Positions 49,470-59,188 of a DNA stretch of 64,000 nucleotides are shown here, in pieces. Each line of letters begins with the position of its first letter. Position 1 is the first letter of the stretch. Origin of the DNA: Selenomonadales bacterium 4137-cl (GTDB lineage: Bacteria; Bacillota; Negativicutes; Sporomusales; UBA7701); the NCBI GenBank assembly GCA_032334055.1, contig JAUOZS010000001.1, forward strand, positions 1,896,501 to 1,960,500, given 5' to 3'. Under the pieces are notes generated by a model that was given only the letters and a program-made list of their open reading frames with translations, was not told the origin of the DNA and did no database searches. The position numbers were made by a program, and so were the translations under genes.

Positions 49470-51482
49470 TTAGTTGTCAAGCCCTAGGTGGCGCAGACGG
49501 CGGTAGATTGTGCTGCGGGCAACGCCGAGGCGTTTGGCGAGCAGGCTGATATTGCCGCCGCTTTCGCCGAGGAGGGCGGCCAGTTCCTGGCGTTCGCGCC
49601 GCGCCGTCTGCCGGCGGGCCTGCTCGCGCAGGGATTGCGGGCGGAGGGTCTCGGCGGGGCCGGCGCTCTGGCGGGCAGGCGGTGCGCCGTCGCCGCAGAT
49701 TTCCGGAGGTAGGTGCCAGAGGCGTACGGTATCGCTTTCGGCGAGGTTGACGGCCCGTTCGACGGCGTTGTGGAGTTCGCGGACATTGCCCGGCCAGCGG
49801 TAGCGCAGCAGAGCTTCGAGAACGCCTGGCTCGGCGGCGAGGTAACGGCCCCGCTCCCGGCCGAGCCTGGCAAGGAAGTCGTCGAAGAGGAGGAGGATGT
49901 CGTCGCCGCGGTCCCTGAGGGGCGGGATGGTGATGGCGATGACGTTGAGCCGGTAGTAGAGGTCCTGGCGGAAGGTGCCTTTGACGACTTCGTGGGCGAG
50001 GTCTTTGTTGGTGGCGCAGATGACGCGCACGTCGGCGGGGATGACGCGGCTGCCGCCGACGCGAACGAGTTTTTTCTCCTGCAGGACGCGGAGGAGGACG
50101 GCTTGCTGTTCGAGGGGCATGTCGCCTATTTCGTCGAGGAAGACGGTGCCGCCGCCGGCAAGCTCGAATTTGCCGGGACGCCCGCCGCGCGCGGCGCCGG
50201 TGAAGGCGCCTTCCTCGTAGCCGAACAGTTCGCTGCCGATGAGTTCGCGGGGGATGGCGCCGCAGTTGACGACGATGAAGGGGCCGTCGCTGCGGGGGCT
50301 GTGGTGGTGAATGGCCTGGGCGAAGAGTTCTTTGCCGGTGCCGCTTTCGCCCTGGAGGAGGACGTTGGCGGCGCCGGCGGCGGCGAGGCGGGCGACGCGC
50401 ACGGCTTCGAGGAGCTGCGGGCTGGCGCCGATGATGTCGCTGAAGCGGAAGGTGGTATAGTAGCCGCTGAAGCGGTTGACAAGGGTGCGGACCTGCTTGA
50501 TGGGGCGCACGACGATGACGCCGCCGCTTATCTGGCCCTGGCCGTCGGTGACGGGTTCGCCGGATACGAGGCAGTGGCTGGCGCCGTTTTTGCCGGGCAG
50601 CATGAGCTCGATGTCGGCGTAGGGCTGTTTGTCGGCGAGCATGCGGCGGGTGAAGGGGGCAAAGCCGCCGAGGAGTTTTTCGATGGGCCGCCCGACGACT
50701 TCGTCGCTGGGCCGGTCGGTTATCCGGCCGACGACGGCGTTGACTTCGTTGACGACGCCGTGGCGGTCGATGAGGATGACGCCTTCGGACATGGTGTTGA
50801 AGATGCTGGTGAGGCGCCGGTTGGCCATGGCGAGTTCGCGGTTTTTCTCGCGGATGGCGAGCTGCATGGAGATGGCTTCGGCGGCGGCGACGACCATGGC
50901 GAGGGTGTGGGAGTTGCAGGCTTGGGCGGGGCCTGAGACGTCGAGGACGGCGAGGATTTTGCCGCCCTGCCCGATGATGGGCGCGGCCGAGCAGGTCCAG
51001 CAATGGTGGCGAAGGCAGAAGTGCTCGTGCCCGGAGACCTGGATGGGGGCGCCGGTGGCGAGGGCGGTGCCGATGGCGTTGGTGCCGACGCTGACGTCCT
51101 GCCAGTCGGCCCCGGGGAGGAAGTTGATGGTGCGGGCGTTTTGGAGGGATTCGGTGTCGCCGAAGCTTTCGAGGATGTAGCCGGCGGCGTCGGTGAGGAC
51201 GATGATGAAGCCGGAGGTGCGGAAGAACTGGTAGAGGTTTTGCATGAAGGGTTTGGCGAGGCTGACGATGACGCGGTTTTCGTCGACGCGGCGCCTGAGG
51301 TCGGCATGCTCGAGGACGACGCGCCCTTTGCCGTCGGCGGGGTCGACGCCGGTGCGGGCGCATTTGCGCCACGAGTCGGCGATCGGCGGGGAGACGGCGC
51401 CGGCGGCGATTTCTCCCGAGTTTACGAAGGTTTTCCAGGCCGAGGCCCTGTCAGGCGCGGACGTTCTCCTGATGACTTCCAT
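49470..51482 (-). CDS. acoR: sigma-54-dependent activator of acetoin catabolism
   Basis: 670 residues. N-terminal GAF-like sensor (about 70-210, with [21 protein letters not shown] and a Cys/His-rich [13 protein letters not shown]), a PAS domain (about 225-330), AAA+ domain with Walker A GESGTGKE (378-385), sigma-54 contact loop GAFTGA (425-430), [17 protein letters not shown], and a Fis-type HTH at the end ([34 protein letters not shown]). Activates the sigma-54 promoter at 49205-49220 in response to acetoin. GGAGGGA ribosome site. Confidence 0.94.
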   Translation of the reverse strand: MEVIRRTSAPDRASAWKTFVNSGEIAAGAVSPPIADSWRKCARTGVDPADGKGRVVLEHADLRRRVDENRVIVSLAKPFMQNLYQFFRTSGFIIVLTDAAGYILESFGDTESLQNARTINFLPGADWQDVSVGTNAIGTALATGAPIQVSGHEHFCLRHHCWTCSAAPIIGQGGKILAVLDVSGPAQACNSHTLAMVVAAAEAISMQLAIREKNRELAMANRRLTSIFNTMSEGVILIDRHGVVNEVNAVVGRITDRPSDEVVGRPIEKLLGGFAPFTRRMLADKQPYADIELMLPGKNGASHCLVSGEPVTDGQGQISGGVIVVRPIKQVRTLVNRFSGYYTTFRFSDIIGASPQLLEAVRVARLAAAGAANVLLQGESGTGKELFAQAIHHHSPRSDGPFIVVNCGAIPRELIGSELFGYEEGAFTGAARGGRPGKFELAGGGTVFLDEIGDMPLEQQAVLLRVLQEKKLVRVGGSRVIPADVRVICATNKDLAHEVVKGTFRQDLYYRLNVIAITIPPLRDRGDDILLLFDDFLARLGRERGRYLAAEPGVLEALLRYRWPGNVRELHNAVERAVNLAESDTVRLWHLPPEICGDGAPPARQSAGPAETLRPQSLREQARRQTARRERQELAALLGESGGNISLLAKRLGVARSTIYRRLRHLGLDN

Positions 51483-51617
51483 GGCTGGTATCCCTCCTCG
51501 CGGAGATTATTTAAGCCTGTCGGCGTATCTGACAGGCTGTCTTGGCCGGGTCGGGGGCGTGTCCGGCTTGTCTTTTAATGTATATGCGGGCCGGGGGGAT
51601 TTGTTGCCTGCGGCCGG

Positions 51618-52478
51618 TCAGCCGAGGGCGAGGGCGACGAGGCCGGCGACCATGACGCCGGCGACGGCGAGACGCTGTCGCGTGTGACCTTCGCGGAGGA
51701 TGCGGGCGCCGGCGAGGGTGCCGATGAGGATGCTGATTTCGCGGGCGGGGGCGATGTAGCTGACGGGGCTGAAGACCATGGCGGTAAGGACGAGGATGTA
51801 GGCCAGGGGCGAGAGGACGGCGATGGCGGCGATGGCGAGTTTGTTGCGCCGCCACTGGTCGCGGATGCCTTGGCGGTCGCGGAGGGCGGCGGGGGTGAGG
51901 ATGAGGACGCGGCCGAGGTTGGCGGCCCAGTCGTAGAGGAGCGGCGGGATGAGGAAAGCGCTGACGGCGATTTTGTCCCAGACGGTGTAGGCGGCGATGA
52001 CGGCGCCGCACAGGAGGGCGAAGACGACGGGCCGCCGGTTGGCGGGGTCGCCGAGTTTGGCGGGGTTGCCGGTGAGGACGAGGATGCCGGCGCCGATGGC
52101 GAGGCCGCCGGCGACGGCGAGCCAGGACGGCCGTTCGCCGAGGAGGAGGACGGCGGCGAGCATGGCGAGCAGCGGTCCGGTGCCGCGGGCGAGGGGGTAG
52201 ATGACGGATAGGTCGCCGAGCTGGTAGCCTTTGTCGAGGAGGATGAAGTAAAGGACGTGGAGGACGGCGGTGCCGGCGATGAGGCCGAGCTGCGGCAGGC
52301 CGATTTCGGGCCGGTGGGTGTGGTAGATCCAGGCGGCGACGGGGCTGTAGAGGACGGCGGATAATACGGCGAACAGCCAGATGAAGGGGATGCCCCCCGC
52401 TATTTTTTTGGCGAGGCAGTTCCAGGCGGCGTGGGCGATGGCGGCCGCCAGGACGAGGGCGAGAGCGAGTGCCGACAT
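51618..52478 (-). CDS. EamA-family (DMT) transporter
   Basis: 286 residues from ATG 52478 (GCGGAGGA four bases upstream). Ten spans in two EamA repeats: ALALVLAAAIAHAAWNCLAKKIAGG, SVIYPLARGTGPLLAMLAAVLLLGERPSWLAVAGG (typical end of repeat 1), VVFALLCGAVIAAYTVWDKIAV, and SPVSYIAPAREISILIGTLAGARILREG. Metabolite exporter, substrate unknown. First of three leftward EamA-type genes in this area; glpP lies 23 bp upstream and may be cotranscribed. Confidence 0.88.
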   Translation of the reverse strand: MSALALALVLAAAIAHAAWNCLAKKIAGGIPFIWLFAVLSAVLYSPVAAWIYHTHRPEIGLPQLGLIAGTAVLHVLYFILLDKGYQLGDLSVIYPLARGTGPLLAMLAAVLLLGERPSWLAVAGGLAIGAGILVLTGNPAKLGDPANRRPVVFALLCGAVIAAYTVWDKIAVSAFLIPPLLYDWAANLGRVLILTPAALRDRQGIRDQWRRNKLAIAAIAVLSPLAYILVLTAMVFSPVSYIAPAREISILIGTLAGARILREGHTRQRLAVAGVMVAGLVALALG

Positions 52479-52501
52479 GGGGTCCTCCGCAGTGCGTTCG
52501 G

Positions 52502-53065
52502 TTATTGCCAGAGGTCGCGGTTGGAGGTGCTGACGGCGGCGGCGCCGCCGGCGAGGGCGCTGTCGATGTCGGCGCGGGTGGCGGCGAGGCCGCCGGCCAG
52601 GAGGGGCAGGCCGGTTTGGCGGGTGATTTCGGTGAATACCCACCCGGGTACGGAGGCGGGGAGGATTTCGACGGCGTCGGGTTTGGCGTGGTTGACGACT
52701 TTGACGGCGGTGCGCAGGGCTTCGGTGTCCATGATAAAGAGGCGCTGGACGACGATCATGCCTTCGTCCCGCGCCGTTTTTACTAGTTGCTGCTTGGTGG
52801 TGATGAGGGCTGCGACGCCCAGCCGGGCAAGGCATTTGACGCCGGCCCGGTCTTTGCCGACGCCGTCGAGGAGGTCGAGGTGGACGATGAGGCGCTTGCC
52901 GTGGCGTTTGGCTTCGGCGAGCAGGCCGGGAAGGGTGTTGATGTCGCCGAAGAGGAGGATGACGGCGGGGGCGGAGGTGTGGGCGAGGGCGTGGGTGAGG
53001 TCGGCGGGGGTGCGGGCGGCGGGGACGACGGGCCCGGGGCAGAGTTTGGCGATGATGTCGGCCAT
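52502..53065 (-). CDS. glpP: GlpP-like glycerol-3-phosphate-responsive antiterminator
   Basis: 187 residues from ATG 53065 with GGGAGG five bases upstream. TIM-barrel-like GlpP family: VILLFGDINTLPGLLAEAKRHGKRLIVHLDLLDGVGKDRAGVKCLARLG, TTKQQLVKTARDEGMIVVQRLFIMDTEALRTAVKVV, PDAVEILPASVP and AGGLAATRADIDSALAGGAAAVSTSNRDLW. Binds glycerol-3-phosphate and leader mRNA to allow read-through of glycerol genes. No glp structural genes are adjacent here, so its targets lie elsewhere; the membership could also mean a different polyol phosphate. Confidence 0.88.
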   Translation of the reverse strand: MADIIAKLCPGPVVPAARTPADLTHALAHTSAPAVILLFGDINTLPGLLAEAKRHGKRLIVHLDLLDGVGKDRAGVKCLARLGVAALITTKQQLVKTARDEGMIVVQRLFIMDTEALRTAVKVVNHAKPDAVEILPASVPGWVFTEITRQTGLPLLAGGLAATRADIDSALAGGAAAVSTSNRDLWQ

Positions 53066-53084
53066 GCGGCCTCCCTCTTTTCTT

Positions 53085-53429
53085 TTATTCTTCAGCGCGT
53101 TTGCGGCTGTAGCTGACAAGGTAGACGCCGGCGGCGACCATGACGGTGCCGGCGAGGGATTTGGCGGTGAGGGGCTCGCCGAGGAAGAAGTGGGCGCCGT
53201 AGGCGATGGTAACGTAGATGACGGAGGCGCCGGCGAGGGCGACGTAGAGCGGGGTGGTCCTGAGGATCTGCATCCAGAGGAAGAAGGCGACTACGTAGAG
53301 GGTGTAGCCGCCGGCGAGGTAGAGGTTTGGTTGGAGGTCGCTGAAGCCGGCCACGGTGGTGCCCTGCTTGATGAGCAGATGGGCGGCGGTTTCGACGATT
53401 ATCATGCTGGTCCAGATGAGTTTTAGCAT
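53085..53429 (-). CDS. small EamA/SMR-like membrane protein (partner 1)
   Basis: 114 residues, four spans. LIWTSMIIVETAAHLLIKQGT, LYLAGGYTLYVVAFFLWMQILRTTPLYVALAGASVIYVTIAYGAHFFLGEPLTAKSLAGTVMVAAGVYLVS fits the 4-span DMT subunits (SMR, ArnE/ArnF-like). Its start is 17 bp from the end of the next 4-span gene, so the two probably form a heterodimeric transporter. Ends in a basic tail. Confidence 0.82.
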   Translation of the reverse strand: MLKLIWTSMIIVETAAHLLIKQGTTVAGFSDLQPNLYLAGGYTLYVVAFFLWMQILRTTPLYVALAGASVIYVTIAYGAHFFLGEPLTAKSLAGTVMVAAGVYLVSYSRKRAEE

Positions 53430-53446
53430 TTTCCCCTACCTTGGCG

Positions 53447-53800
53447 TCATGCTACGAGGGATACGCCGACGGCGATGAGGAGGACGCCCGCCCAGGCGAG
53501 GGGCGCGACTTTTTCCTTGAGGACGACGGCGGCGAAGAGGATGAGGATCATTTCCTGGAAGCCGGACAAGGGGTAGGCGACCGAGAGGGGCAGGTGGGAT
53601 ATGAGGTATAGCCAGACGGCCATTTCGCCGAGGTTGGCGGCGATGCCGAGGTATATGTGGCGGTTTTTCGCCAGGCAGAGGTAGTAGGCGAGCCCGGTTT
53701 CGTGCCGGGTGCAGACGGCGGCTTTTTTGAAGGATATCTGGCCGAGGCTTTCGCAGAGGGCGGCCAGGAAGCACCAGGGCAGCCAGCTAACAAGCCACAT
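53447..53800 (-). CDS. small EamA/SMR-like membrane protein (partner 2)
   Basis: 117 residues, four spans: WCFLAALCESLGQISFKKAAV (with Glu in span 1, a hallmark of SMR proton coupling), YLGIAANLGEMAVWLYLISHLPLSVAYPLSGFQEMILILFAAVVLKEKVAPLAWAGVLLIAVGVSL. Upstream member of the pair with 53085-53429. Such pairs export amines or flip lipid-linked sugars; nothing here decides between them. Confidence 0.82.
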   Translation of the reverse strand: MWLVSWLPWCFLAALCESLGQISFKKAAVCTRHETGLAYYLCLAKNRHIYLGIAANLGEMAVWLYLISHLPLSVAYPLSGFQEMILILFAAVVLKEKVAPLAWAGVLLIAVGVSLVA

Positions 53801-53841
53801 GTCCGCTTCCCCGCTCTCCGCCGCGGCGTTGGCGGCGATAA

Positions 53842-54948
53842 TTATTTGAAGTCATCGATCATTTGTTGGCTGACAGGGTCGTGGCAGCCGGTTTTGATGC
53901 ACAGCCCGAGGTAGTCGATGAAGCGCGGCGGGGGCTCGAAGCCTTCGGCGAGCAGCCGCGCGTTGTCGAAGGTTAGGCTGAGGTTGGCGAAGTTGTAGTA
54001 GAGGTTGATGGCTCTGAGCATGAGGCGGGGGTTGCCGGGGCCGAACCATGCGTTGAAGCTGGCGAGGTTTTCGGCGTAGTGCCTGATGGTGACTTTGAGC
54101 GGCGGGGCGGCTTGGCGCCCGCCGTTTTTTCCGAAGGTGTCGAGGATCTCGCCGAAGGTGCAGCTGGCGGCGGGGCCGGCGGCGATGTGGTAGCGCGGGT
54201 GGGCGAGTTCGTCTTTGAGGGTGAGGAAGACGATCGCTCTGGCGGCGTAGTCGGCCGGCAGGACGTCGATTTTGTAGTCAAGCGGGAAGGGCGACCGCCA
54301 GGCGAGGTAGAGCATGCGGAAGATCCAGAAGATGCTGGTGGAGGGCTTGCACCCCAGCCGGGAGTGGCCGACGATGATCGACGGGCGGACGACGGTGAGG
54401 GGCACCTGGCCCAGTACGCCGGGCAAAAGGGCCTCGGCGGCGGCTTTGCTTTCGGTGTAGGGGACGAAGTGGGTGGTGGGCGCCGGGGATTCGTCTTCGC
54501 ACACTACGCGGTTGACTGCTTTCGCGCCGCAGATCATGGCGGTGCCAACGTAGACGAACCGCCTGACGGCGGGTAGCCCGGCGATGACGCCGGCGAACGC
54601 GAGGGTGTCGTCGACGTTGACTTTTTTGATCGAGGGCCGGTTGGAGAAGGCGGTGACGGCGGCGCAGTTGATGACGTGGGTGACGTCCTGCAGCCTGGCG
54701 TCGTCGGCCAGCTTCGCACTTGCGCCCAGGTCGCCGAGGATTATCTGGGATTCTTCGATCCCGGCCAGGGTTATCGCCCGGGCGCCGACTTTGGCGAGCG
54801 CCGCGCGCACCCGTTCGACCCCCTGGGCTTTGCCGGCGGCCCTGACGAGGAAGAGCGGCTCGCAGCCGCGAGTATTCTCCAATAGTTCTACGGCTATGCA
54901 GCTGCCGATAAGGCCGGTGGCGCCGGTGAGCAGTATTTTGGTCTTCAT
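53842..54948 (-). CDS. extended SDR, thioester-reductase/epimerase-like
   Basis: 368 residues. Rossmann motif GATGLIGS (about 8-15), typical of extended SDRs; FLVRAAGKAQGVERVRAAL is the NADP-type segment seen in carboxylic acid/thioester reductases (NAD_binding_4); catalytic YTESK (Tyr-x3-Lys) with an upstream GTAMICG loop. The C-terminal domain holds a Phe/Tyr-rich membrane-proximal stretch. Substrate unknown, possibly a fatty-acyl or sugar intermediate. Downstream of it in the same direction are the two small EamA genes. Confidence 0.8.
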   Translation of the reverse strand: MKTKILLTGATGLIGSCIAVELLENTRGCEPLFLVRAAGKAQGVERVRAALAKVGARAITLAGIEESQIILGDLGASAKLADDARLQDVTHVINCAAVTAFSNRPSIKKVNVDDTLAFAGVIAGLPAVRRFVYVGTAMICGAKAVNRVVCEDESPAPTTHFVPYTESKAAAEALLPGVLGQVPLTVVRPSIIVGHSRLGCKPSTSIFWIFRMLYLAWRSPFPLDYKIDVLPADYAARAIVFLTLKDELAHPRYHIAAGPAASCTFGEILDTFGKNGGRQAAPPLKVTIRHYAENLASFNAWFGPGNPRLMLRAINLYYNFANLSLTFDNARLLAEGFEPPPRFIDYLGLCIKTGCHDPVSQQMIDDFK

Positions 54949-55034
54949 TTTTTACCCCGATTCATCTGAGACGGTGACGGAAGGTATGCAGCGATATAAA
55001 GGTAATTCCGGATTGCCCCTGTTGCGAATGAGGC

Positions 55035-56078
55035 CTAGGCGGGGAAGATCATAACTTTGTCGACCTTGAGGCCGATCTTGTCGCCGGCTTTGTGTTCCCT
55101 GAAGGCGGCGGCGGGGGCGATGACGCGGACGGTTTCGCCGCCAATTTCGATGCGCCAGTCGACGGCGTCGCCGAGGTAGGATTTGTGGACGACGGTGCCG
55201 GCGATGCCTTCGCCGGGGGCGGCGAGGGCGATCTGCTCGGGGCGGACGGCGGCGACGGCCTGGCCGCTGAGACCGGCCGGGGCGGGAACGGTGCGGCCGA
55301 GGGCGGGGACGACGATTCCCCCCTCCCCTGCTTCGGCGGCGAGGAAGTTGACGAGGCCGATGAAGTCGGCGATGATTTTGTTGGCCGGGGTTTCGTATAC
55401 GTCAGCCGGGTTGCCGATCTGCTGGATGACGCCGGCGCTCATGACGACGATGCGGTCGGACATGGCCATGGCTTCGGCCTGGTCGTGGGTTACGTAGATG
55501 ACGGTTACGCCGAGTTTTTTCTGCAGTTCCTTGATTTCGAACCGCATGCTTTCGCGCAGTTTGGCGTCGAGGTTGGACAGGGGCTCGTCGAGAAGGAGGA
55601 GGTCGGGTTCGGCGACGAGGGCCCGGGCGAGGGCGACGCGCTGCTGCTGGCCGCCGGACAGCTGACTGGGCAGGCGCTGGGCGAGGCCGGCGAGGTGGAC
55701 TAGTTCGAGGGCGTTATTGGTGCGTTCGGCGATTTCGGTTTTGGGCAGACCTTTGATTTTGAGGGGGTAGCCGACGTTGTCGAAGACGGACATGTGGGGC
55801 AAGACGGCGTAGGACTGGAAGACCATGCCGATGCTGCGCTTTTCGGGGGGGACGAAGATGCCCTTGGCCGGCGAGCTTACGAGGCGGTCGCCGATGTATA
55901 TTTCGCCGGCGGTGGGTTTTTCGAAGCCGGCGATCATGCGCAGCATGGTGGTTTTGCCGCAGCCGGAGGGGCCGAGGATGGAGACGAATTCGCCGTCGCC
56001 GACGGTGGCGACGAAGTTGTCGACGGCTTTTACTTCGCCGAAGTGTTTGGAGACCGCTTGTATTTTTATTTCCGCCAT
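55035..56078 (-). CDS. ABC importer ATPase (Fe3+/2-AEP/polyol type, PotA-like)
   Basis: 347 residues. Walker A GPSGCGKT (36-43), Q-loop [13 protein letters not shown], signature LSGGQQQR (140-147), Walker [14 protein letters not shown]-loop [10 protein letters not shown], then a C-terminal TOBE/regulatory domain ([36 protein letters not shown]). Last gene of an importer operon with the permease at 56110-57792 and the binding protein at 58102-59148. C-terminal TOBE placement fits the CUT1/iron/spermidine group. Confidence 0.92.
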   Translation of the reverse strand: MAEIKIQAVSKHFGEVKAVDNFVATVGDGEFVSILGPSGCGKTTMLRMIAGFEKPTAGEIYIGDRLVSSPAKGIFVPPEKRSIGMVFQSYAVLPHMSVFDNVGYPLKIKGLPKTEIAERTNNALELVHLAGLAQRLPSQLSGGQQQRVALARALVAEPDLLLLDEPLSNLDAKLRESMRFEIKELQKKLGVTVIYVTHDQAEAMAMSDRIVVMSAGVIQQIGNPADVYETPANKIIADFIGLVNFLAAEAGEGGIVVPALGRTVPAPAGLSGQAVAAVRPEQIALAAPGEGIAGTVVHKSYLGDAVDWRIEIGGETVRVIAPAAAFREHKAGDKIGLKVDKVMIFPA

Positions 56079-56109
56079 GCTCTTTTCTCCTTTGCCGGTT
56101 TTGGCGCGT

Positions 56110-57792
56110 TTATATGCCGATGGCTCCCTTTGAGACCTTGCGGAGGATGAGGTTGCCGACGAGGATGATTAGGAGGATGATGACCGCGAGGACGGAGGCG
56201 TCCTGCGGGTCGGCGTAGGTCTGGAGTTCGTAGAGGAGGACGCCGATGGTCTTGGTCTGGGAGCCGTAGAGGATTATGGACATGGTGAGCTCGTAGAAGG
56301 AGGGCATGAAGACCAGGAACCAGCCGGCGACGATGGAGGGCCCGATGAGGGGCAGCATGATGTCGCGCAGCGACTGGAGCCAGGTGGCGCCGGAGTTGAG
56401 GGCGGCCTCTTCGAGGGAGGAGTGGACCTGGCTGAGGGAGGCGGCGATGGTGCGCACCGCCATGGTGATGTATTTGACCATGTAGGCGACGACGAGGATG
56501 GCGAAGGTGTTGTAGAGGTTTAGCCCAAACTCGCCGGAGAAGGTGATGATGAGGGCGAGGGCGATGACGATGCTGGGGGTGGCCCCGCCGAGGGTGGCCA
56601 GCGCGTCGGGGATGGCCCGGCCGCGCATTTTGGTCTTGACGAGCAGGTAGGCGGTGAAGAGGGCGATGACGGTGGCGATGGTGGCGGCGGCGGCTCCGGT
56701 TACGAAGCTGGTCCACAACGGCGTCATGTACTGGTCGTTTTTGAGGGCGGCCAGCCAGGTGGCGATGGTGAGGTTGTCGAGGGAGATGGGCCGCGAGAGG
56801 GATTTGATGAGCGAGGTGACGGCTATCGAGGCTAACGGCAGGAAGATGGCGATGAAGCCGTAGAGGCTGACGAGGAGGGTGAGCGGCCATTTCCATTTGC
56901 CGAGTTCGACGAGGTTGGGGCGGGTGCTCTTGCCGCTGATGGTGACGTAGTCTTTGCGGGTGAGAATCCAGGTGGAGGCGTAGAGGACGAAGTTGGCGGC
57001 GATCATGAGGGAGACGGCGAGGGCGGTGGCGTCGCGGATGCCTTTGCCGGTGCCGAGGTAGACGTAGGTGACGATGCGGGTGGTGAGGACTTCGATCTGG
57101 GCGGGCATGCCGATGATGGCCGGGATGCCGAAGGCGGAGCCGACGCCGATGAAGACGAGGACGCCGCCGGCGATGATGCTGGGGAACATGAGGGGCAGGG
57201 TGACCCGCCACAGGGTGCCGAGGGGCGAGGCGCCGGCGACCCGCGAGGCTTCCTCGAGGCTGGGGTCCATTTTTTCGAGGGCTCGCGAGATGGTGATGAA
57301 GGCGAAGGGCGAGTAGAAGAGGGTGAGGCACCAGATGAGCCCGCCCATGCCGTAGATGTCAAAGGGTGCTTTGGAAAGTTTGAAGACGGATACCAGCCAA
57401 TCGTTGAGGTAGCCGACGCTGGGGTTGAGGAGCTGGGTCCAGGCGATGGCGCCGACGTAGGGGGGGATCATGTAGCTGGCGATGAAGGTGGTGCGGAAGA
57501 AGCCTTTGCCGGGGAGGTCGGTGCGACCGACGAGCCAGGCAAGGGGGAAGGAGATGCAGACGCTGGCGAGGGTGACGGAGAGGGAGATGTAGAAGGTGTT
57601 GAGGAAGGCTCGCCAGTTGGCAGACTGGGAGTATACGTGCCGGTAGGTGGCAAAGTCGAAGGAGCCTTCGACGAAGATGCTCCGCCAGATGAGGTAGAGC
57701 ATGGGGAAAACGATGAAGAGGACGAGGACGGCCACGGCCGCGGTGATGGCGACCCATTTGGCGTCGAATTTTTGGCGCAGGCGGTTTATCAC
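56110..57792 (-). CDS. ABC importer permease, FbpB-type fused two-domain
   Basis: 560 residues from GTG 57792 (AGGGGGT four bases upstream); a frame open to 57933 reads into the structured repeat region and is rejected. Two BPD_transp_1 domains in one chain, each with ~6 spans; EAA-like loops EEASRVAGASPLGTLWRVTLPLMFPSI and EEAALNSGATWLQSLRDIMLPLIGPSI. This fused form is typical of ferric iron (FbpB/SfuB) and of some phosphonate/organophosphate importers. Upstream partner is the binding protein; a structured repeat and a terminator lie between them. Confidence 0.92.
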   Translation of the reverse strand: MINRLRQKFDAKWVAITAAVAVLVLFIVFPMLYLIWRSIFVEGSFDFATYRHVYSQSANWRAFLNTFYISLSVTLASVCISFPLAWLVGRTDLPGKGFFRTTFIASYMIPPYVGAIAWTQLLNPSVGYLNDWLVSVFKLSKAPFDIYGMGGLIWCLTLFYSPFAFITISRALEKMDPSLEEASRVAGASPLGTLWRVTLPLMFPSIIAGGVLVFIGVGSAFGIPAIIGMPAQIEVLTTRIVTYVYLGTGKGIRDATALAVSLMIAANFVLYASTWILTRKDYVTISGKSTRPNLVELGKWKWPLTLLVSLYGFIAIFLPLASIAVTSLIKSLSRPISLDNLTIATWLAALKNDQYMTPLWTSFVTGAAAATIATVIALFTAYLLVKTKMRGRAIPDALATLGGATPSIVIALALIITFSGEFGLNLYNTFAILVVAYMVKYITMAVRTIAASLSQVHSSLEEAALNSGATWLQSLRDIMLPLIGPSIVAGWFLVFMPSFYELTMSIILYGSQTKTIGVLLYELQTYADPQDASVLAVIILLIILVGNLILRKVSKGAIGI

Positions 57793-57933
57793 GGGTACCC
57801 CCTGAGTATGGGGGGATTGTTCGTCCCCCAGAATGAATGATTGCACGAAAGTTGTTCTATGAGGCAGCGTACGGCCGTAGAATATGAACTGTGCGGATGA
57901 ATCGCTCATGGCCGACGAGTTGGCGATTTGCAC

Positions 57934-58054
57934 GGACCGTTCAGAAACCCCCAGATGCCAGGCAGACCGAGCATGCGAGCGGAGGCGTACTCGTATGTAC
58001 GCTGAGCGAGCACGCGCAGGGCTAACGCCGCAGATGGGGGTTTATCAACGGTCC
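57934..58054. repeat. structured repeat family 1, copy 5
   Basis: Outer helix GGACCGTT/AACGGTCC perfect; helix 2 AAACCCCCA/TGGGGGTTT perfect and unique to this copy; tip GCGTAC-TCGTAT-GTACGC. The apical stem and the 5' strand (GATGCCAGGCAGACCGAG) are the most diverged. It lies inside an ABC transporter operon, 47 bp after the binding-protein stop. Confidence 0.88.
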
Positions 58055-58061
58055 CATAGAC

Positions 58062-58087
58062 GGGGAGGGGAAACTTCTCCCCTCCCC
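58062..58087 (-). terminator. hairpin after the binding protein gene
   Basis: GGGGAGGGG, 8-base loop, CCCCTCCCC. Without a long T tail it may act as a partial terminator or RNA stabiliser that lowers permease expression relative to the binding protein. Confidence 0.6.
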
Positions 58088-58101
58088 TACTGTGACAAAG
58101 G

Positions 58102-59148
58102 TTATTTCTTCTCCAATACCTTGCTGCGGAAAGTTTCCTTGATTTTTTCGTTTTCCGCCGAGAGACGGGTCCAGTCAGGCTTGATGGCTTTGTCGATGAA
58201 GGTCTTGAGGGCGGGAGCGCCTTTGGGGGGAGCGACGTCGTCGCGGACGGAGTGCATCCAGCCTTTGACGATGACTTCCTGGCCTTCTTTGGAGAGGAAC
58301 CAGTCGAGAACGGCCTTGGCGGCTTCCTGGTTTTTGGAGGTGTTGAAGATGGCGATGGGGCTGGGGATGACGATGGTGCCGTCAGCCGGGTAGGCTACTT
58401 TGACGGGTTCGCCTTTGGCGCCGATTTTGAGGATGTTTTCTTCGAGGATTATGGCGGCCAGGTATTCGCCGCGCACGAGTTTGTTCTGGATGGCGGAGTT
58501 GCCTTCTTCAACTTTGAGGCCGTTGGCTTTGAGGTCTTCGAAGTATTTCCAGCCGTATTTGGCGGACAGTTCGCCGGCGGTTACGTAGGCGGTGCCGGAG
58601 AGCAGCGGGCTGGGCATGGCGATTTTGCCGTTCCACTTGGGATCGAGCAGGTCTTTGAAGGATTTGGGGGCGTCGGCTTCTTTGACTTTGGCGGTGTTGT
58701 AGGCGATGATCATGTTGGAGATGCGGACGCCGGTCCAGTAGCCGTCTTTATCTTTGTTGATTTTGACGTCTTTGCGCACGGGGGAGTCGTATTTGAGGAG
58801 CAGGTTCTGCTTCTCGAGGGTCAGGTAGTAGGAAGGATCGGCGACCATGAGCAGGTCGGCCTGGATTTTCTTGGCTTCGATTTCGCCGGCGACTTTGGCC
58901 ATTACTTTTTCGGTGCCGGCCTGGAACCACTGGACTTCGAGGTTGGGGAACTGTTTTTTGAGGGACGGTTTGATGAGCTCGATGATGTCGGGGTAGATAG
59001 AGGTGTAGATCATTACGGTGCCGGAGGGGCCTTTGGCTTTCGGGGCATCCGCCGGTTTTTTGTCGCCGCCGCCGCAGCCGGCTACGAGGGTGAGGGACAT
59101 GGCGACGATGACGAGGAGAGAAATGATGAGATACGAGGGTTTTTTCAC
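58102..59148 (-). CDS. ABC importer substrate-binding lipoprotein (iron/2-AEP type)
   Basis: 348 residues from GTG 59148 (GGGAGGT six bases upstream). Signal peptide ending in the lipobox LVAGC (Cys25). Mature part: VMIYTSIYPDIIELIKPSLKKQFPNLEVQWFQAGTEKVMAKVAGEIEAKKIQADLLMVADPSYYLTLEKQNLLLKY, the SBP_bac type 2 (FbpA/AfuA/PhnS) pattern, then NMIIAYNTAKV and SPIAIFNTSKN. No obvious iron-binding tyrosine pair is identified with certainty, so iron versus phosphonate is open; the adjacent HAD phosphatase favours a phosphorylated organic substrate. Confidence 0.9.
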   Translation of the reverse strand: MKKPSYLIISLLVIVAMSLTLVAGCGGGDKKPADAPKAKGPSGTVMIYTSIYPDIIELIKPSLKKQFPNLEVQWFQAGTEKVMAKVAGEIEAKKIQADLLMVADPSYYLTLEKQNLLLKYDSPVRKDVKINKDKDGYWTGVRISNMIIAYNTAKVKEADAPKSFKDLLDPKWNGKIAMPSPLLSGTAYVTAGELSAKYGWKYFEDLKANGLKVEEGNSAIQNKLVRGEYLAAIILEENILKIGAKGEPVKVAYPADGTIVIPSPIAIFNTSKNQEAAKAVLDWFLSKEGQEVIVKGWMHSVRDDVAPPKGAPALKTFIDKAIKPDWTRLSAENEKIKETFRSKVLEKK

Positions 59149-59188
59149 GATGCTACCTCCCTGATAAATAAAATCGGGCCTTATTTGG